A stretch of 7,859 nucleotides of DNA from Bacteroidales bacterium (GCA_016295245.1 JAEDLO010000073.1:1-7859), one strand, 5' to 3'. Counted from the stretch's first letter, positions 1 through 6,874 are shown. The notes: a model not told the origin generated them from the letters alone. Made by a program: numbers and translations.

Positions 1-1011
1 GTGGACGACGCTCTTAGAGCAGGAGCTTACGAGACCGAGTCGCAGTGGGGTGCCGTTCTCAATACCTACGCCTACAGGTTTGTCGGGATGGGTGTCAGAG
101 GCGTCAAGGCCCCGAGGCCCAAAGACGGCCCGAGCCTCAAATACACAGGCTTCGCGGCCACAAACATAACCAAGAACAGCGCCACCGTCACCCTTACCGT
201 CGATATCGACGACGCAGTTGTTTCTGAAGACGGAGTCGGCCTGCAGGTATCCTCAGACCCTGATTTCAAGACCGCCGCCGAGAAGAACTTCGGCAAGACC
301 GGAGGCACCTTCACTATGGACCTGACCGACCTTGCATCCTCTTGCGAGTACTATGTCAGGGCTTATGTCGGCACACTTACCAACGGATTGTATCTTGGCG
401 AAGTCTTCAGCTTCAGGACTGAGGATGATATAGTTGAGCCTTATGTCGATATGGGCACCAGCGTCCTTTGGGCATCCTGGGACCTGGGTTCAGACAAGCC
501 GGAAGTAATGGGAGTGAAAATCGCCTGGGGAGAAACCCAGACCAAGGACAAGTTCACTGCCGAAAACAACAAATACTACAGCAGCTTCAACAAACAGAAA
601 GGCCGCTACCTCTACTCCAAGTACAATGCCGGCGACAAGAAGACCCAGCTCGAGCCTTCAGACGACGCTGTCGTTGCGGCCCTGGGCGAGGGTTACCGGA
701 CTCCGACCTTCGACGACTGGGCCGAGCTGCTGGTAAATTGCACCCAGTCCAAGGGCAACAGGAACGGGGTGGAAGGATACATCCTTACCAGCAAGACAAA
801 CGGCAACACCCTGTTCTTCCCCTACGCTTACTATATGAGCGCGACCATCAGCATACGCCTGCCGGACGATGACAAGTTCTACGACGGCTTCTACGCTCCG
901 TCCCTGAACAAGTCTATGCCTGAGAACAATACCATTGGCTACTGGAGAGAATACATGAACGGCGGCAGCCGCTACAACGGCTATCCCATCAGGCCTGTGA
1001 AACTGAAGTAA
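1..1011 (+). CDS. Secreted or surface protein with Fn3-like and FISUMP-type domains, 5' end outside the window
   Basis: This is the C-terminal 336 codons of a larger protein. The frame is open from the first base, and the GTG there is probably not the true start because no signal peptide follows it. Residues about 46-140 look like a fibronectin-III-like beta sandwich, ending in a YYVRAY strand and a FSFRTED edge typical of Bacteroidales surface proteins. Residues about 147-334 match the FISUMP/DUF1566-like module: YVDMGTSVLWASWDLGS, then AWGET (175-179), GYRTPTFDDWAELL (231-244), and a closing YPIRPVK (328-334). Residues 1-36, with a W and then GMGVRGVK, resemble the end of another such module, so the whole protein may carry tandem copies. 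Such modules are found on extracellular lipoproteins and gut-commensal surface proteins; their ligand is generally unknown. The gene is convergent with mltD. The domain call is by eye; the molecular function is not known. Confidence 0.75.
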   Translation: MDDALRAGAYETESQWGAVLNTYAYRFVGMGVRGVKAPRPKDGPSLKYTGFAATNITKNSATVTLTVDIDDAVVSEDGVGLQVSSDPDFKTAAEKNFGKTGGTFTMDLTDLASSCEYYVRAYVGTLTNGLYLGEVFSFRTEDDIVEPYVDMGTSVLWASWDLGSDKPEVMGVKIAWGETQTKDKFTAENNKYYSSFNKQKGRYLYSKYNAGDKKTQLEPSDDAVVAALGEGYRTPTFDDWAELLVNCTQSKGNRNGVEGYILTSKTNGNTLFFPYAYYMSATISIRLPDDDKFYDGFYAPSLNKSMPENNTIGYWREYMNGGSRYNGYPIRPVKLK

Positions 1012-1035
1012 TTGGTGTCGTTCTTATGATTCAGG

Positions 1036-2676
1036 CTAAGGCTTCGGAATCTTCAGCTTCTGTCCTGCCTTGATCTTGTCGCTGCTCAAGCCGTTGTACT
1101 GCTTGATATTCTCGGCGCTCACGCCCGGATAACGCTTTGCGATAGTGTAGAGCGAATCTCCCGACCTTACAGTGTAGACAGTGTTGCCGTTCGAGCTGCC
1201 GGCGCTGCTTTTGGTGCTTGCGGTGCCGCTGCTCTTCGCAGTCGAGCTGCTTGCAGCGCTGGCCTTTGGAGCCCCTCCTCTCGGGTAGAGATAGAGAATC
1301 TGGCCTATGCGCAAGTTATTGGAGCGCAGGTGGTTCCAGTTCTTTATCTGGCTGACCGTCACACCGTAACGCGAAGCGATGCGACCAAGGTAGTCGCCGC
1401 TCTTGACCTTATAGACAACCCTGTTGCCGCCTGTAGCACCGGAGCCTGACCTGCCCTTGTCCTTGAGGACCTGGGCACTCAGCAGAGAATCCGCCTTGTA
1501 GCGGTACATACTGTCGAGGTCAGCTTCCATAAAACGGCTGCTGAGTGTGAATGGAAGTTTCAGGATATAAGTCTTCTCGGAGCCCGGGATAATTTTATGG
1601 ATGTACTGCGGGTTGAGATTCTCAAGGTCCTGTGACGGGATGCCGGTAAGGGCCGTAATCTGCTCGAAATGAAGGTTTTTCTTGATTTCGAATGTGTCCG
1701 TCTGGGCCGGCATTCCGACTTCGGCAGGGACAAGGCCGCACTCCTTCCAGTAGGTCATTGCGTACATCGCTGCAACGAAGGCGGGTACATATCCTCTAGT
1801 CTCCCTCGGCAGATATGGATAGATGCTCCAGAAATCACTCTTCCCCGCCCTTCTGATGGCCTTGGAGACGTTGCCTGCGCCGCAGTTGTAGGAGCTGATG
1901 GCAAGGGTCCAGTCGCCGAAGATCTTGTATGCGTCCTGGAGGTAGCGTGCTGCGGCATCCATCGCCTTCTCGACATCCATACGCTCATCCACGAAGCTGT
2001 TGATTTCCAGGCCGTAACCGCGAGCCGTCCTATACATAAACTGCCAGATGCCCTTGGCTCCGGCGCGCGAGGTGGCGACCGGGTTGAGCATAGACTCGAT
2101 GACAGACATATACTTCAGTTCGACAGGGAGGCCGTAATTGTCGAGAATCTCCTCGAAAATCGGGAAGTAATACTTGCTCAGTCCAAGCGCCCTGCCCATC
2201 ACAGAAGGCATCTTCTCCGAATAGAGGATGATATAGTTCTTGACATTGTCATTGAAAGGCAGGGTGATGAAGGAATTCATATTCTCAAGCCTGCGTATCA
2301 TTTCCTCGTCGGAGACATTGGATGTGAACTGCACCGAGTCCATATCATAGGCGTGGACCGAATCGAAGAAATCGTTTCCGTAGGAGTTCTCGTACCACAG
2401 GTGAAGGAGGCTGTCGGTCATCTCAGCCGAGTACTCCATAGTGGTTTCGTTACCCTCCAGCACGGCGGAAATCTCAGTCTCCTCCTCCTGGATGCTCATC
2501 AGGCTGTCGCAAATGGCCTGGAGTGAATCCAGAGAGTTCTTAAGGGCTTGATTTTCAATTAAAAGAGCTTTCTTGCCCGGAGTCTTTAAATTCCGGTTAA
2601 TGCGGTTCTGGGCCTGGACTCCAAAGCCTGCGGCCAGGCATACAAGCAGTGTTATTATTATCTTCTTTGTCATCAT
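1036..2676 (-). CDS. mltD: MltD-type lytic murein transglycosylase with C-terminal LysM domains
   Basis: This 546-residue exported enzyme is predicted to cleave the MurNAc-GlcNAc bond of peptidoglycan, leaving 1,6-anhydroMurNAc, in the periplasm. A signal peptide occupies residues 1-22, with a likely signal peptidase I site after GVQA. Cys13 does not sit in a good lipobox, so it is probably not a lipoprotein, unlike E. coli MltD. Residues 40-75 are Leu-rich and acidic and may form a short coiled coil. The SLT goose-lysozyme-like domain spans about 175-300: the catalytic Glu is Glu194 in SVIESMLNP, followed by AGAKGIWQFM (205-214) and the conserved AISSYNCGAGNV (259-270). Two clear LysM repeats lie at about 420-465 and 499-544, each opening with Y-x-V-x-SGD, and are separated by a Ser/Ala/Gly-rich linker (467-498). 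A weaker LysM-like stretch is at 328-374. The start is the first of two adjacent ATG codons; the first ATG overlaps the upstream gene's TGA by one base, which suggests translational coupling. It is the last gene of the parA cluster. Confidence 0.92.
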   Translation of the reverse strand: MMTKKIIITLLVCLAAGFGVQAQNRINRNLKTPGKKALLIENQALKNSLDSLQAICDSLMSIQEEETEISAVLEGNETTMEYSAEMTDSLLHLWYENSYGNDFFDSVHAYDMDSVQFTSNVSDEEMIRRLENMNSFITLPFNDNVKNYIILYSEKMPSVMGRALGLSKYYFPIFEEILDNYGLPVELKYMSVIESMLNPVATSRAGAKGIWQFMYRTARGYGLEINSFVDERMDVEKAMDAAARYLQDAYKIFGDWTLAISSYNCGAGNVSKAIRRAGKSDFWSIYPYLPRETRGYVPAFVAAMYAMTYWKECGLVPAEVGMPAQTDTFEIKKNLHFEQITALTGIPSQDLENLNPQYIHKIIPGSEKTYILKLPFTLSSRFMEADLDSMYRYKADSLLSAQVLKDKGRSGSGATGGNRVVYKVKSGDYLGRIASRYGVTVSQIKNWNHLRSNNLRIGQILYLYPRGGAPKASAASSSTAKSSGTASTKSSAGSSNGNTVYTVRSGDSLYTIAKRYPGVSAENIKQYNGLSSDKIKAGQKLKIPKP

Positions 2677-3575
2677 CAGAATGTCAGTCCCACCCTCAGC
2701 CCGAGGGCGGCATTGTCAAATACGGAATTGCTGGCCAGCTGCATCTGGGGCACGATTACGGTCGGGGCGAGTTTCATAGAAAGGTCGTCGTTCACCTCGA
2801 AATTGTGCATATAAGAAAAGACGTTCGCGTCGATTATCTGAAGAAGATAAACGGCCGCCGTGGCCAGCAGGGCATAATCCCTGTATCGTCTGTAGGTGTT
2901 GCGGTAATATAGGGCCTGGTCTGCGCTGACCTGGCCGCTGTATCCGGGTTCAGTCGCCTCCTTATAGATGGCGCGGAAGCGCTCAAAATTCTTGTTGCAA
3001 TCGAGGTAATAGTGGATGCCAAAGCCCATAAGTCCAAGATAGACAGGAACTTTCCAATACTCTTTGTTGTAAATCTGCCCAAGGCCGGGTACAAGCAGCG
3101 AATAGAGCGTCGCCGTGCCGGCGTGGGGATACTTCTTCGGTCCGTAATTGATGACTCCGTCCATCAGCGAGCCCCACCAGGCCACTCCCGCGCCGACAAA
3201 GCACCAGCGGGCAGCGTTGTGGTTGCCCGTACTGTTGAGATAGATTCCGGCACCGAGGCTTCCGCCTATGGCGCCGTACACGATGGGGAGTTTCCAGTAC
3301 TGCTTGTTGTAAATCTGGCAGCCGCCGATGAACACGGCCGAACCGGCGAACATATTGCCGATCTTAAGTTCATTTTTGTGTTTGAGTCCCCCGAAGTATT
3401 CCTTGAAGGAGAAGAGCACATCAGTGCTGTCCTTCTGCTTCGCAGGGTCGTCGTTGTATTGCTGACTGAAGGCGTTTTCCTTGAACTGAGCGCGGGCATC
3501 AAAGCATCCCCAGCTGCAGGGAAGCAGCAGGAAGACAAATGTCAGCGCCATATAGAAAGACTTCAGCTTAACCAT
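2676..3575 (-). CDS. DUF5683 family envelope protein with an internal repeat
   Basis: This 299-residue protein has no known biochemical role. An N-terminal signal sequence is visible (hydrophobic residues 8-20, probable cleavage after DARA at 26-29 or ARAQ). The body contains the family hallmark PGLGQIYNKEYWKVPVYLG (163-181) and, further on, YRRYRDYALLATAAVYLLQIIDA (228-250) followed by DDLSMKLAPT, which is the usual ending of DUF5683. Unusually, a second copy of the hallmark, QIYNKQYWKLPIVYG, occurs at 87-101, exactly 80 residues earlier. Hydrophobic segments near 76-112, 122-135, 155-190 and 234-250 suggest a multi-pass membrane protein. The last residues alternate and end in Phe (LGLRVGLTF), which recalls an outer-membrane beta strand, but that is weak evidence. 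Its ATG overlaps the parB stop by one base and its own TGA overlaps the mltD ATG, so it is probably made together with both. Its place between parB and mltD suggests an envelope role, which is inference. Confidence 0.85.
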   Translation of the reverse strand: MVKLKSFYMALTFVFLLLPCSWGCFDARAQFKENAFSQQYNDDPAKQKDSTDVLFSFKEYFGGLKHKNELKIGNMFAGSAVFIGGCQIYNKQYWKLPIVYGAIGGSLGAGIYLNSTGNHNAARWCFVGAGVAWWGSLMDGVINYGPKKYPHAGTATLYSLLVPGLGQIYNKEYWKVPVYLGLMGFGIHYYLDCNKNFERFRAIYKEATEPGYSGQVSADQALYYRNTYRRYRDYALLATAAVYLLQIIDANVFSYMHNFEVNDDLSMKLAPTVIVPQMQLASNSVFDNAALGLRVGLTF

Positions 3576-4519
3576 CAGAACTGCTTTTCTTCCAAGGCTT
3601 TAAGGAAGGCGAAAATCTCATCATCCGAGTCGAACCTGATAGTCATCGTGCCTTTGCCGTTTTGGTTGCGCTTAAGAGAGATATCCTTGCTGAAATATTT
3701 GCCGATGTGGCTCAAGACTTTATAATATGAGTCCGGAAGGGACTGCTCCGTCTGTTCACGGGACTCTTCTTCCTTCTTCTCTGAAGGATTGAGAATCTGG
3801 CGTACCATATCCTCGAGGGCGCGCACCGAGAGGCCGTCGCGGATAACCAGGTCGCAGAGCTTCTCCTGGGTCGCGGTGTCGTCAATCGAAAGCAGGGCCT
3901 TTGCGTGGCCGGTGCTCAGGAGGCCGACCTTGATGTCGTGCTGGACCTTTGCAGGCAGCTTGAGGAGCCTCAACGTATTGGCCACGGTAGCGCGCTTCTT
4001 GCCCACCCTGTCGGCAAGCTTGTCCTGCGTCAGGGAGCATTCGTCGATGAGCCTCTGGTAGCTCATTGCGAGCTCGATAGGGTCGAGGTTCTCCCTCTGG
4101 AGGTTTTCGACGATGGCCATCTCGAGCATACCCTGGTCGTCTGTGTCGCGGACGTAGGCCGGGATGGTGGTCATACCAGCTATCCTGCAGGCCTTGTAAC
4201 GGCGCTCACCGCTGATGATCTGGTAGCGGTCTGTGCCCATCCTCCTGACGGTCACCGGCTGGATCAGTCCGAGGGTTGAGATGGAGGCGGCGAGTTCGTT
4301 GAGAGCCTCCTGGTCGAAGGACATACGTGGCTGGAACGGGTTGGGATCAATCATCTCCACCGGGATGCGGAGAATGTCGGCCGTATTGGCAGCCTGGCGG
4401 TTTGCGCCCATTATTTCCTTGTTTACATAGCTGACCGGCTTGCGGAGCTTGTCGGCGTCATTTGCCTGTCCGAGAAGGGCGTTCAGGCCCTTTCCGAGTC
4501 CTCTTGGTTCCTTGCTCAT
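3575..4519 (-). CDS. parB: Chromosome-partitioning protein ParB (Spo0J family), CTP-dependent DNA clamp
   Basis: This 314-residue protein is the chromosomal ParB: it binds parS sites near the origin, closes as a clamp on CTP binding, spreads on DNA and stimulates ParA ATPase. The N-terminus RGLGKGLNALLG (6-17) is the short ParA-interacting peptide. The ParB/sulfiredoxin-like domain spans about 50-145 and carries the CTP-binding motif GERRYKA (104-110) and ENLQREN (138-144). A helix-turn-helix DNA-binding segment follows, about 163-185 (LTQDKLADRVGKKRATVAN), with the rest of the central domain to about 240. An acidic, Lys/Glu-rich linker (246-260) leads to the C-terminal dimerisation domain (262-314). 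The length is normal for the family. Its ATG overlaps the parA stop in an ATGA (4 bp), and its stop overlaps the next start by one base. No convincing parS site is visible in this window, so its targets must lie elsewhere. Confidence 0.96.
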   Translation of the reverse strand: MSKEPRGLGKGLNALLGQANDADKLRKPVSYVNKEIMGANRQAANTADILRIPVEMIDPNPFQPRMSFDQEALNELAASISTLGLIQPVTVRRMGTDRYQIISGERRYKACRIAGMTTIPAYVRDTDDQGMLEMAIVENLQRENLDPIELAMSYQRLIDECSLTQDKLADRVGKKRATVANTLRLLKLPAKVQHDIKVGLLSTGHAKALLSIDDTATQEKLCDLVIRDGLSVRALEDMVRQILNPSEKKEEESREQTEQSLPDSYYKVLSHIGKYFSKDISLKRNQNGKGTMTIRFDSDDEIFAFLKALEEKQF

Positions 4520-5295
4520 ACTACAATTTGTCCGTTACGCTCCAATATCTCCTTTGCGAGATTGAGATAGTTGGTGGAGCCATTACACATTATATCGTAA
4601 AGGATGATAGGCTTGCCGTGGGACGGCGCCTCGGAGAGCCTGATATTGCGCTGGATGACGGTGTCGAAGACCATCTCCTTGAAGTGATCGCGCAGTTCGG
4701 CGAGCACCTGGGAGTGCACCTTGGTGCGTCCGTCAAACATCGTAACGATGAAGCCCTCGATCGACAGCCCGGGATTGACTCCGTCCTGAACGAGCCTGAT
4801 GGTCTGAAGGAGCTTTCCCAAACCCTCGAGGGCGAAGAACTCCGGCTGCACGGGAATCAGCACCGAGTCTGCGGCGGCCAGGGTGTTGACCGTGATGAGG
4901 CCCAGCGACGGCGCACAGTCGATGAAGATGTAGTCATATTTGTCGCGAATCGGCGCGAGGGCGCGGCTCAAGATAGTCTCCCTGTCCGAAGTGTTGATAA
5001 GTTCAACTTCGGCTCCGACCAGATTGATGTGGGACGGAATCATATGGAGGTTTTCGATTTCGGTCTGGATCAGGGCGTCCTCCACCCCGATCTCCCCTAT
5101 CATTACCTCATAAAGGGTCCTCTTCTGGTCATCTTCAGGCGAGAAATTCAGGCCCGAGGTGGTGTTTGCCTGAGGATCTGCATCTATGATCAGCACCTTC
5201 TTCTCAAGTACGGCGATAGATGCGGCCACGTTGATGGCGGTCGTTGTTTTGCCTACTCCTCCCTTCTGGTTGGCTATTGCTATGACTTTACTCAT
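4516..5295 (-). CDS. parA: Chromosome-partitioning ATPase ParA (Soj family)
   Basis: This 259-residue P-loop ATPase binds the nucleoid non-specifically as an ATP dimer, and its gradient, shaped by ParB-stimulated hydrolysis, moves the replication origins apart. The deviant Walker A is KGGVGKTTT (11-19), with the signature Lys at 11 and the catalytic-loop Lys at 16. Walker A' is IIDADPQANTT (36-46), and Walker B is YIFIDCAPSLGL (122-133). The conserved PVQPEFFALEGL (148-159) and RNIRLSEAPSHGKPI (216-230) are also present. There is no N-terminal helix-turn-helix extension, so this is the short chromosomal type rather than a plasmid type Ia ParA. It is the first gene of the leftward cluster, and its start sits just below a TAAATTTG element on the minus strand. 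The start ATG is followed directly by the canonical SKVIAIANQKGG, which settles it. Confidence 0.97.
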   Translation of the reverse strand: MSKVIAIANQKGGVGKTTTAINVAASIAVLEKKVLIIDADPQANTTSGLNFSPEDDQKRTLYEVMIGEIGVEDALIQTEIENLHMIPSHINLVGAEVELINTSDRETILSRALAPIRDKYDYIFIDCAPSLGLITVNTLAAADSVLIPVQPEFFALEGLGKLLQTIRLVQDGVNPGLSIEGFIVTMFDGRTKVHSQVLAELRDHFKEMVFDTVIQRNIRLSEAPSHGKPIILYDIMCNGSTNYLNLAKEILERNGQIVV

Positions 5296-5315
5296 CTTTA
5301 ATTGTGTATGAACTA

Positions 5316-5323
5316 CAAATTTA
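5316..5323 (-). promoter_or_regulatory. Putative -7 element (TAAATTTG) of the parA cluster promoter
   Basis: Read on the minus strand this is TAAATTTG, an exact match to the Bacteroidota sigma-ABfr -7 consensus TAnnTTTG. It lies 20 bases before the parA ATG, so transcription would start about 5309-5312 and leave a leader of roughly 15 bases. No TTTG at the usual -33 spacing was found, so the match rests on the -7 element and its position. The leader has no clear Shine-Dalgarno sequence, as is normal in this phylum. Confidence 0.5.
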
Positions 5324-5334
5324 AGAAAAATCCC

Positions 5335-5342
5335 TAAATTTG
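5335..5342 (+). promoter_or_regulatory. Putative -7 element (TAAATTTG) for the lipid kinase gene
   Basis: This is an exact TAnnTTTG match on the plus strand that ends only 4 bases before the kinase ATG at 5347. A start site at the usual distance would fall on or next to the ATG, giving a leaderless or nearly leaderless mRNA. No TTTG at -33 spacing is visible upstream. It could instead be the second arm of an operator. Confidence 0.4.
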
Positions 5343-5346
5343 CCGT

Positions 5347-6288
5347 ATGTCAAATAATAAAACCGAATGGTATTTCATCGTCAACCCGCGGGCAGGCTCG
5401 GGACGCACTATGTCCCAATGGGTGCCGGCAGAGCGGCGGCTTTGCAGCCTTGGCGTTGAATATCAGACGGTTCTGACAGACCACCGCAGACACGCCACTA
5501 TCCTTGCCTATGAGGCAGCCGCCAGGGGCTTCAGGCGCATTGCCGCCGTTGGCGGGGACGGCTCGGTCCACGAGGTCTTCTGCGGCGTCTGCCGCTATTG
5601 CAGCGAAAGCGGCACTCCCTTCGCCGAATTCACCCTTGCCGTCGTGCCCATCGGCTCCGGCAATGACCTCATCCGCTCCCTTGGCATCCCGCGCGACACC
5701 CTCAAGGCCATTGACTGCATAGCACGCGGCGCCACAGCCGCTTCCGACGTCGTGAAGGTCAGCTTCGCGGGAAAAGTCGCCTATATGGCGAACGTCGGCG
5801 GCACAGGCTTCGACTCTCACGTGTGCCAGCGGGTCAACTACCAGAAGGAAAGCGGATTGCGCAGCAAGTCAATCTATCTGAGGTCGCTGATTTACACGGT
5901 GATGCACATACGCCCAATCAATCTCAAGCTCATTGCGGACGGGCAGACCGTCTATGACGGCGCCTGCTACTCGATAGCTCTCGGTTGCGGACGCTACTCC
6001 GGCGGCGGAATGCGCCAGGTACCCGAAGCGGTGATGGACGACGGGCTGCTGGACTACACGATCGTCCCCGTAATCAGCCTGCCGCTCATCCTCTGCCAGC
6101 TGCCGCTGCTCTTCTCCGGCAAGCTGCTCAAGTCTCCTTATGTCAAGGCGGGAAAATGCCGCGAACTCCAGATTATCCCTATGGACAAGGCATCTGAGGA
6201 CGTGGTCGAGATTGACGGCGAAATCGAAGGTTCCCTTCCGCTGCGTGTCGAAGTCTGTGGCAGCGGCATCAAGTACATCATTTCCTGA
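5347..6288 (+). CDS. Diacylglycerol/lipid kinase of the YegS/DgkB/BmrU family
   Basis: This 313-residue soluble or membrane-peripheral kinase is predicted to transfer a phosphate from ATP to a lipid hydroxyl, such as diacylglycerol or a related glycerolipid or sphingoid. Seen motifs: NPRAGSGRT (13-21), the nucleotide-binding loop VGGDGSVHEV (68-77), PIGSGNDLIRSLG (101-113), the GGTGFD loop (151-156), SGGGMRQVPEA...DDGLLD (218-236) and VEIDGEIEG (287-295), where Asp290 is in the position of the proposed general base of DgkB-type enzymes. The length matches the family (about 290-320). No transmembrane helix is clear apart from a hydrophobic stretch at 241-258. The first ATG is used because the next Met lies beyond the NPRAGSGR motif. 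It is transcribed divergently from parA, and its 3' end overlaps the PAP2 gene on the other strand by 11 bp. The exact lipid substrate cannot be read from the sequence; Bacteroidales make sphingolipids, so sphingoid bases are one option. Confidence 0.9.
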   Translation: MSNNKTEWYFIVNPRAGSGRTMSQWVPAERRLCSLGVEYQTVLTDHRRHATILAYEAAARGFRRIAAVGGDGSVHEVFCGVCRYCSESGTPFAEFTLAVVPIGSGNDLIRSLGIPRDTLKAIDCIARGATAASDVVKVSFAGKVAYMANVGGTGFDSHVCQRVNYQKESGLRSKSIYLRSLIYTVMHIRPINLKLIADGQTVYDGACYSIALGCGRYSGGGMRQVPEAVMDDGLLDYTIVPVISLPLILCQLPLLFSGKLLKSPYVKAGKCRELQIIPMDKASEDVVEIDGEIEGSLPLRVEVCGSGIKYIIS

Positions 6289-6871
6289 CAAGACGCGCAA
6301 CGCACCAATGCGCAAGCAGGGCGCATAGCGTCCCGATCAGCGCGCCGACGGCGAAGCCCACCAGCACGTCGCCAAGAAAATGCTTGCCCACAAAGATGCG
6401 GCTCACTCCCACAAGCAGCGCCCAGAGCACTATCAGGCCGCTGTATGCCCTGTAGCGCCCCTTTCCGTTCAGACGGAAGCCCAGCGCGGTGACGAGCGCA
6501 AAGCCCATCGCATTGGCGGCGTGTGCCGAATAGAAGCCGAAAAGATTGCCCTCCCCTTCCAGCAGTCGCAGTCCGCCACTCACCATAAACGCGTCATAGC
6601 AGGGGCGCAGACGCATCGTGCCGTTCTTGCAGAGATTGCCCAGCTGGTCGCACAGCAGCACTGTCAGCACTGCGGAAATCGTCACCGCGATGGCCTTGCG
6701 CCAGCCCAGCTTGCGGAAGAGGAAAAATATCACCAGCAAGTAGAGCGGCGCCCATACAAGCTTGTCCGAAAAGAACATCCAAATCGCGTCGAGAGCCGGG
6801 CAATGCAGGGAGTTGATTGCCAGTGTTGCGCATTTGTCTGCCGCCTCGAGCCTTTCGAAGAATGGTGCCAT
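6278..6871 (-). CDS. PAP2-superfamily membrane phosphatase (lipid or undecaprenyl phosphate type)
   Basis: This 197-residue integral membrane protein carries the three PAP2 motifs: C1 as K82...RLRP (87-90), C2 as YSAHAAN (114-120) with the active-site His117, and C3 as SRIFVGKHFLGD (157-168), holding the nucleophile His164 and Asp168. C2 reads SAH in place of the textbook SGH; the essential Ser and His are kept. About five hydrophobic segments are visible, near 40-53, 58-76, 118-134, 142-156 and 167-186. Family members dephosphorylate phosphatidic acid, phosphatidylglycerol phosphate, undecaprenyl diphosphate or lipid A; the motifs do not tell these apart. It begins 3 bp after the obg stop, so it is very likely in the obg operon, and it ends inside the convergent lipid kinase gene. 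The start ATG at 6871 precedes a short amphipathic N-terminus, not a signal peptide. Confidence 0.88.
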   Translation of the reverse strand: MAPFFERLEAADKCATLAINSLHCPALDAIWMFFSDKLVWAPLYLLVIFFLFRKLGWRKAIAVTISAVLTVLLCDQLGNLCKNGTMRLRPCYDAFMVSGGLRLLEGEGNLFGFYSAHAANAMGFALVTALGFRLNGKGRYRAYSGLIVLWALLVGVSRIFVGKHFLGDVLVGFAVGALIGTLCALLAHWCVARLVRK

Positions 6872-6874
6872 AAG

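Larger units (their letters stand above)
5316..5342. repeat. Inverted repeat, 8-bp arms with an 11-bp spacer, in the parA/kinase gap
   Basis: CAAATTTA at 5316-5323 and TAAATTTG at 5335-5342 are perfect inverted copies around an A/T-rich 11-base spacer. The symmetry does not extend beyond the arms on either side. Each arm is also an outward-facing -7 element, so the repeat may simply be two back-to-back promoters, or it may serve as a shared operator. Confidence 0.7.

Noticed and set aside
1012..1035. Possible terminator between the two convergent genes at 1011 and 1036
   Set aside because: The 24 bases contain no stem-loop followed by a T run on either strand, so no terminator can be supported.
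1669..2526. 285-codon open frame antisense to mltD
   Set aside because: It lies fully inside the well-supported mltD gene and its translation has no recognisable domain or signal.
3012..3725. 237-codon open frame antisense to the DUF5683 gene and the parB 3' end
   Set aside because: It spans the junction of two real genes and its translation has no coherent domain.
4462..5301. 279-codon open frame antisense to parA
   Set aside because: It mirrors parA almost end to end; parA has all its ATPase motifs, so this is a shadow.
5818..5823. CACGTG core resembling the centre of a parS site, close to parA
   Set aside because: Only the central CACGTG and a few flanking bases agree with the parS consensus TGTTTCACGTGAAACA; the flanks are not palindromic and it lies inside the kinase coding sequence. 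Chance occurrence is likely.
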